Assembly (NCBI GenBank): GCA_964565805.1
Contig: CAZMGH010000014.1
Coordinates: 1 to 64,000, forward strand
Source of the DNA: Catenibacillus sp964565805
GTDB taxonomy: Bacteria > Bacillota > Clostridia > Lachnospirales > Lachnospiraceae
Length of the DNA stretch: 64,000 nt
Direction: 5' to 3'
Within the stretch, counting starts at the first letter, position 1, and the number at the start of each line of letters is the position of its first letter. The notes under the pieces are model-generated. The model ran no database searches. It was not told the origin of the DNA and worked only from the letters and a program-made list of their open reading frames with translations. The position numbers and the translations under genes were made by a program. Of the stretch, positions 61,194-64,000 are shown one piece after another.

Positions 61194-63227
61194 TCAGGAA
61201 ATAGGATCTACCTGATAATCTTCCCAGCTGTCCAAAGAGGATGCTCCGCTCAGATCCACATCTTCGGTGTAGCTCTCTACCGTAATAGTATATTCGCTGC
61301 TTCCGTTGACATAGACTGTACCGTCAGAACCCACAACAGACACGCTGTTGCCATCTGCATCCACAATTGTACCCGCGCAGGCCAGTGATGTTAACGTGCT
61401 GTTGCCGGTCACGACCCATGTGCTGTCATCATCAATATATAGATTCGCATAGCCGTCTCCACCGTCCCCGGCATTTGTTTCATCCTGTAAGACAGCGCCG
61501 GTCAAAGAACTTCCCTGGATCAGGTAAAAGTCCAGCTGGCTGATGGAATCCCAGATCACATCCCCTTCCAATACCTGATCAAGAGCTGTAAAGTGGCAGT
61601 CCGCGCCATTTTCGCCGACAGTTCCCCAGCCTCGCTCGTTACTGTTTCCTGTACACTTCAAAAGGAACTCGCTGTCTTGGGCCCCGGTGATCTCCACACC
61701 GGAAATGATAAAGGTGGATTCTGTGTTCGTGGTATAGAACATACCTCCGTTTTCCGCAGTCAGAGAACCGCCCACCATTTCAAAAGTGCTGTTTCCTACT
61801 TCAGAGTCTCCGGACATGCTCTGATAGAGAATAACATTCCAGGTGCAGTCGTTTTGTCCCAAATCGCTCATATTACCGGAAAGATCACAGTTAAACAAAC
61901 GGATTGTATTTAAGCCTTCAATACAGATCGCCTCGGATCCATTGGCTGTCAAAGTCGCATTGTTTATGGTAATATCCGCAGTACTGTACACCGCAGGAGA
62001 GCCTTCACCATTGGAAGTATAGCTGCCGCCATCCACGACCATGACCCCGCTTCCCCGATCGGATCGGATCGCCGCAGCGGATTCTCCCTGTGTTTCTACG
62101 ATCAGATCCCATGCATACAAAGTACCTCCGCCAGCGACGTGGATACCTCCGGAAGTGTCTTGTTCTGTTGTAATGGTTGTATCAGACACATATGCAATCC
62201 CATTCCCGTAGGCAAATACGCCCGCTCCGCCGGATGCATCACTGGTGATCGTACTGTTTGAGATTGACAAGATGCCATCGGTTACCAGAGCGGATGCGCC
62301 TACACCGTAAAAGCTGGAATTATCTCCGCCTGTGCTGTCATCAGACAAACGGGAGATCGTCACATCATCAAGGGAAACCGTAATTCCTTCCGTTGCCACC
62401 AGGACGGCATTTTCATCGGTTCCTGTAGAACTCAGCTCTTCTCCGCTGACTTCTGTATCTGAAGTATATTCTGTAGCCGCATCATAATCTTCCACTGCGG
62501 AGGACTCACCGCCCATTTCTCCGTCGGCTTCGGTTTCTGTATTTAAAGTGACAGACTCCGCTGTGCCGTCATCACCTACAACGACCGTCACTTCATCGTT
62601 TAAAGAAACGTCTTCAACCGAAGAAGCCTGCTGTCCCATATCTTCAAACTCCTGCACAGAACCATCCTCACCGTCTTGTCCAGCAGGTATTTCTCCAGCA
62701 TCCGTCGGCGGTTCCGCCATATCCTCTGACGATCCTTCCATTTCTGCGGATGATTCTTCCGCTTCCGCAGACGATTCTTCCACTTCTGCGGACAATCCTT
62801 CCACTTCTGCGGACGATTCTTCATCGACACTATCTGCCGCACTCTCACTGTCTGTTATATCCTGGAATGAATCCTGTCCCGAGGCGTCCATCCCGCCGCC
62901 AGGTTCTCCAGGCATCTCACCCATATCCGATGGAGCTTCGCCGCCGCCCATCTGACCGGCGCCCATAGCCATGCCGCCCATATCACTAAATCCAGAAAAT
63001 TCCGTATCCTCAGTGTAAAGAATTGTAACACTGCCATCGTCTGTAGATAAAACAAGATGCTCTAAACTGATCTCTGTCACTGTTCCCGTATAAGTCTCTC
63101 CCGCCTCTGCGGAAGTTATCGTTGTACTTACTTCTGTGCTTTCCGTATCTTCTTCTGCCGTTTCGGCGCATGCCCCAGTTGACAGCACCATTCCCATAGC
63201 AAAAAGGAAAATCAGTTTTCGTCTCAT
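61194..63227 (-). CDS. Large secreted beta-rich protein with acidic Ser/Glu repeats
   Basis: This 677-aa exported protein has a signal peptide (about 1-20, ending STGACAE, a possible lipobox). A Met/Gly-rich stretch (about 85-115, MGGMAMGAGQMGGGE) and an acidic tract of repeated SSAEVEE/SSAEAEE units (about 136-176) follow. The rest looks like a parallel beta-helix with ISNSTITSDASGG, VDGGSYTSNGEG and similar turns. Its architecture recalls the DUF4353 lipoprotein at 55802. It has the same promoter boxes as the VTC operon. Function unknown. Confidence 0.7.
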   Translation of the reverse strand: MRRKLIFLFAMGMVLSTGACAETAEEDTESTEVSTTITSAEAGETYTGTVTEISLEHLVLSTDDGSVTILYTEDTEFSGFSDMGGMAMGAGQMGGGEAPSDMGEMPGEPGGGMDASGQDSFQDITDSESAADSVDEESSAEVEGLSAEVEESSAEAEESSAEMEGSSEDMAEPPTDAGEIPAGQDGEDGSVQEFEDMGQQASSVEDVSLNDEVTVVVGDDGTAESVTLNTETEADGEMGGESSAVEDYDAATEYTSDTEVSGEELSSTGTDENAVLVATEGITVSLDDVTISRLSDDSTGGDNSSFYGVGASALVTDGILSISNSTITSDASGGAGVFAYGNGIAYVSDTTITTEQDTSGGIHVAGGGTLYAWDLIVETQGESAAAIRSDRGSGVMVVDGGSYTSNGEGSPAVYSTADITINNATLTANGSEAICIEGLNTIRLFNCDLSGNMSDLGQNDCTWNVILYQSMSGDSEVGNSTFEMVGGSLTAENGGMFYTTNTESTFIISGVEITGAQDSEFLLKCTGNSNERGWGTVGENGADCHFTALDQVLEGDVIWDSISQLDFYLIQGSSLTGAVLQDETNAGDGGDGYANLYIDDDSTWVVTGNSTLTSLACAGTIVDADGNSVSVVGSDGTVYVNGSSEYTITVESYTEDVDLSGASSLDSWEDYQVDPIS

Positions 63228-63299
63228 AAAATCGCTCCTTTACCATATCAATATCATCATAAAATATAACAATTCAGACATCCAAATTGTTATAGTAAA

Positions 63300-63323
63300 G
63301 TCCAAACATCTTTCACATTGGAC
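63300..63323. promoter_or_regulatory. Operator-like dyad before the secreted-protein gene
   Basis: GTCCAA (63300-63305) and TTGGAC (63318-63323) form an inverted repeat with a 12-nt centre. It lies downstream of the -10 (minus strand) and could bind a dimeric repressor. It is short, so a chance match is possible. Confidence 0.35.
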
Positions 63324-63329
63324 ATATCA

Positions 63330-63362
63330 AATATAATAAAGAAAGATTGAAATTGGATTGAA
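63330..63362 (-). promoter_or_regulatory. Two-component promoter boxes before the secreted-protein gene
   Basis: On the minus strand TTCAATC (63356-63362), 4 nt, TTCAATC (63345-63351), 9 nt, and TATATT (63330-63335) lie in line, the same layout as at the VTC operon. The proximal box covers the -35 position. A site for the OmpR-family regulator is likely. Confidence 0.7.
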
Positions 63363-63401
63363 AAACAGCTGAAAAACACGCGGACCGATAACATATTTTT
63401 A

Positions 63402-63488
63402 TTGTCAGAGAAGATTGATTTTAGTATAATACATATGATGACGTTGGGGTCAAATAAAGATTTGACCCCAACATCATCATATGTATTA
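63402..63488 (+). promoter_or_regulatory. Promoter overlapped by a 28-bp inverted repeat
   Basis: TTGTCA (63402-63407), 17 nt, and TATAAT (63425-63430) form a promoter for the last gene. The inverted repeat 63427-63454/63461-63488 (28 bp, one mismatch that is a G-U pair in RNA, 6-nt loop) covers the -10 and the transcription start. Its core TTGGGGTCAAA/TTTGACCCCAA is strong. It could be an operator, an mRNA hairpin, or a REP-like mobile palindrome. Confidence 0.75.
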
Positions 63489-63515
63489 GAATAGAAAAAG
63501 GAGGACACCCGCTTT

Positions 63516-64000
63516 ATGATGATACCTTTAGATGCCAATCCGTTTAATGCCGTCAACACAAAGATCAACTTTATCCATTGGAATGACGCCCCTGTACTAC
63601 GCGTTGTAAAAGGCGCAAAATTTATGGAATTTGATGAAAACACCTACGCCAAATACGTTGGCCGACCTTTTCACAACGGAATTATCCGAGTTCATATGTT
63701 TAGCCGTCTTCTTCCTGATGCTCCGGATTTTGCCAGAGGTTTTATTGGCATCGCTTACCGCATCAGCGATGACGACAGCGCATTTGAATCTTTCTATGTA
63801 CGGCCTTCCAATGGCCGTTCCTGCACGGATCCGGTGCGCCGTTCCCATGGATGCCAATATTTTTCCTATCCGGGATATACATTTTCCTACTTCAGGGATC
63901 ACCACATCACGGATTACGAAGCGCCGACAGATATTGATCTAAACGAATGGATTTCTTTAAAAGCCGTTATCCAAGACGAGCGGGCTGATTTTTATCTTAA
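63516..64000 (+). CDS. Unidentified protein, possibly concanavalin A-like lectin fold, truncated by the window end
   Basis: The frame is open for 161 codons with no stop before the window ends, so the gene is 5'-complete and 3'-partial. The ATG at 63516 follows AAGGAGG (11 nt); an adjacent ATG at 63519 is also possible. The sequence includes FNAVNTKINFIHWNDAPVL, GIIRVHMFSRLLPDAPDF, SFYVRPSNGRS and DLNEWISLKAVI, which suggests a beta-sandwich of the LamG/concanavalin A-like type. No signal peptide is visible. Function unknown. Confidence 0.6.
   Translation, partial: MMIPLDANPFNAVNTKINFIHWNDAPVLRVVKGAKFMEFDENTYAKYVGRPFHNGIIRVHMFSRLLPDAPDFARGFIGIAYRISDDDSAFESFYVRPSNGRSCTDPVRRSHGCQYFSYPGYTFSYFRDHHITDYEAPTDIDLNEWISLKAVIQDERADFYL

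Noticed and set aside
62548..62955. Plus-strand Ser/Asp-rich frame opposite the secreted protein
   Set aside because: It mirrors the acidic repeats of the gene on the other strand; composition alone explains it.

Overview
The window comes from a low-to-mid GC Firmicute, most probably a gut Lachnospiraceae (Clostridia). The evidence is the gene order (pfkA-dnaE; murB-rapZ-whiA-crh with hprK and glk nearby), small Lachnospiraceae-type families (DUF6145, DUF1292), strong Shine-Dalgarno sites, a T-box leader, and the single-membrane envelope proteins. A run of exactly 100 N (26195-26294) marks an assembly gap, so this is a draft scaffold.

1-26 kb is mostly housekeeping on the minus strand: dusB-coaX, a DUF6145 protein, argF under ArgR-type boxes, nfeD-SPFH, a TrmH-type methyltransferase, pfkA-dnaE-thioesterase, a carbon-catabolite block (crh-like, whiA, rapZ, murB, glk, hprK), uvrC, ftsH, an lspA-like gene, xdhC and carB. 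26-40 kb holds greA, a DUF7309/DUF6930-like protein, an amino-acid catabolic operon (M20D amidohydrolase, YfcC carrier, RocB-like peptidase, archaeal-type LOR/SDH ornithine cyclodeaminase), a zinc-ribbon membrane protein, DUF1292, a UvrD-type helicase, gltX and a Nudix hydrolase. 40-48 kb is an operon of two related methyltransferases, a nickel/peptide-type ABC importer and a LysR regulator, preceded by a possible attenuated leader. 48-50 kb carries an LD-carboxypeptidase, a divergent His-rich CsoR-family repressor, a PPC/DUF296 protein and a permease remnant.

50-53.5 kb is a plus-strand, GC-richer island: a perfect promoter, a T-box leader, a second hairpin over the ribosome-binding site, and a four-subunit 2-oxoacid:ferredoxin oxidoreductase. 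53.5-63.2 kb is an envelope locus: a VTC-type polyphosphate polymerase-like enzyme, DUF4956, a DUF4353-like lipoprotein and a tannase-like lipoprotein in one operon; a two-component system; and another large secreted beta-rich protein. Both structural transcription units have the same promoter architecture (TTCAATC-N4-TTCAATC, then 9 nt to the -10), which suggests that the response regulator controls them. The window ends inside an unrecognised plus-strand gene behind a 28-bp inverted repeat.

The most interesting points are (i) a repeat family of about 52-60 nt, two hairpins followed by a Shine-Dalgarno, placed directly before the start codons of coaX, ftsH, carB and an ABC ATPase gene; (ii) the VTC/DUF4956/lipoprotein/two-component locus with its shared promoter boxes; (iii) the T-box-controlled oxidoreductase island; (iv) the paired methyltransferase-importer operon; and (v) a Crh-like HPr with Glu at position 15.
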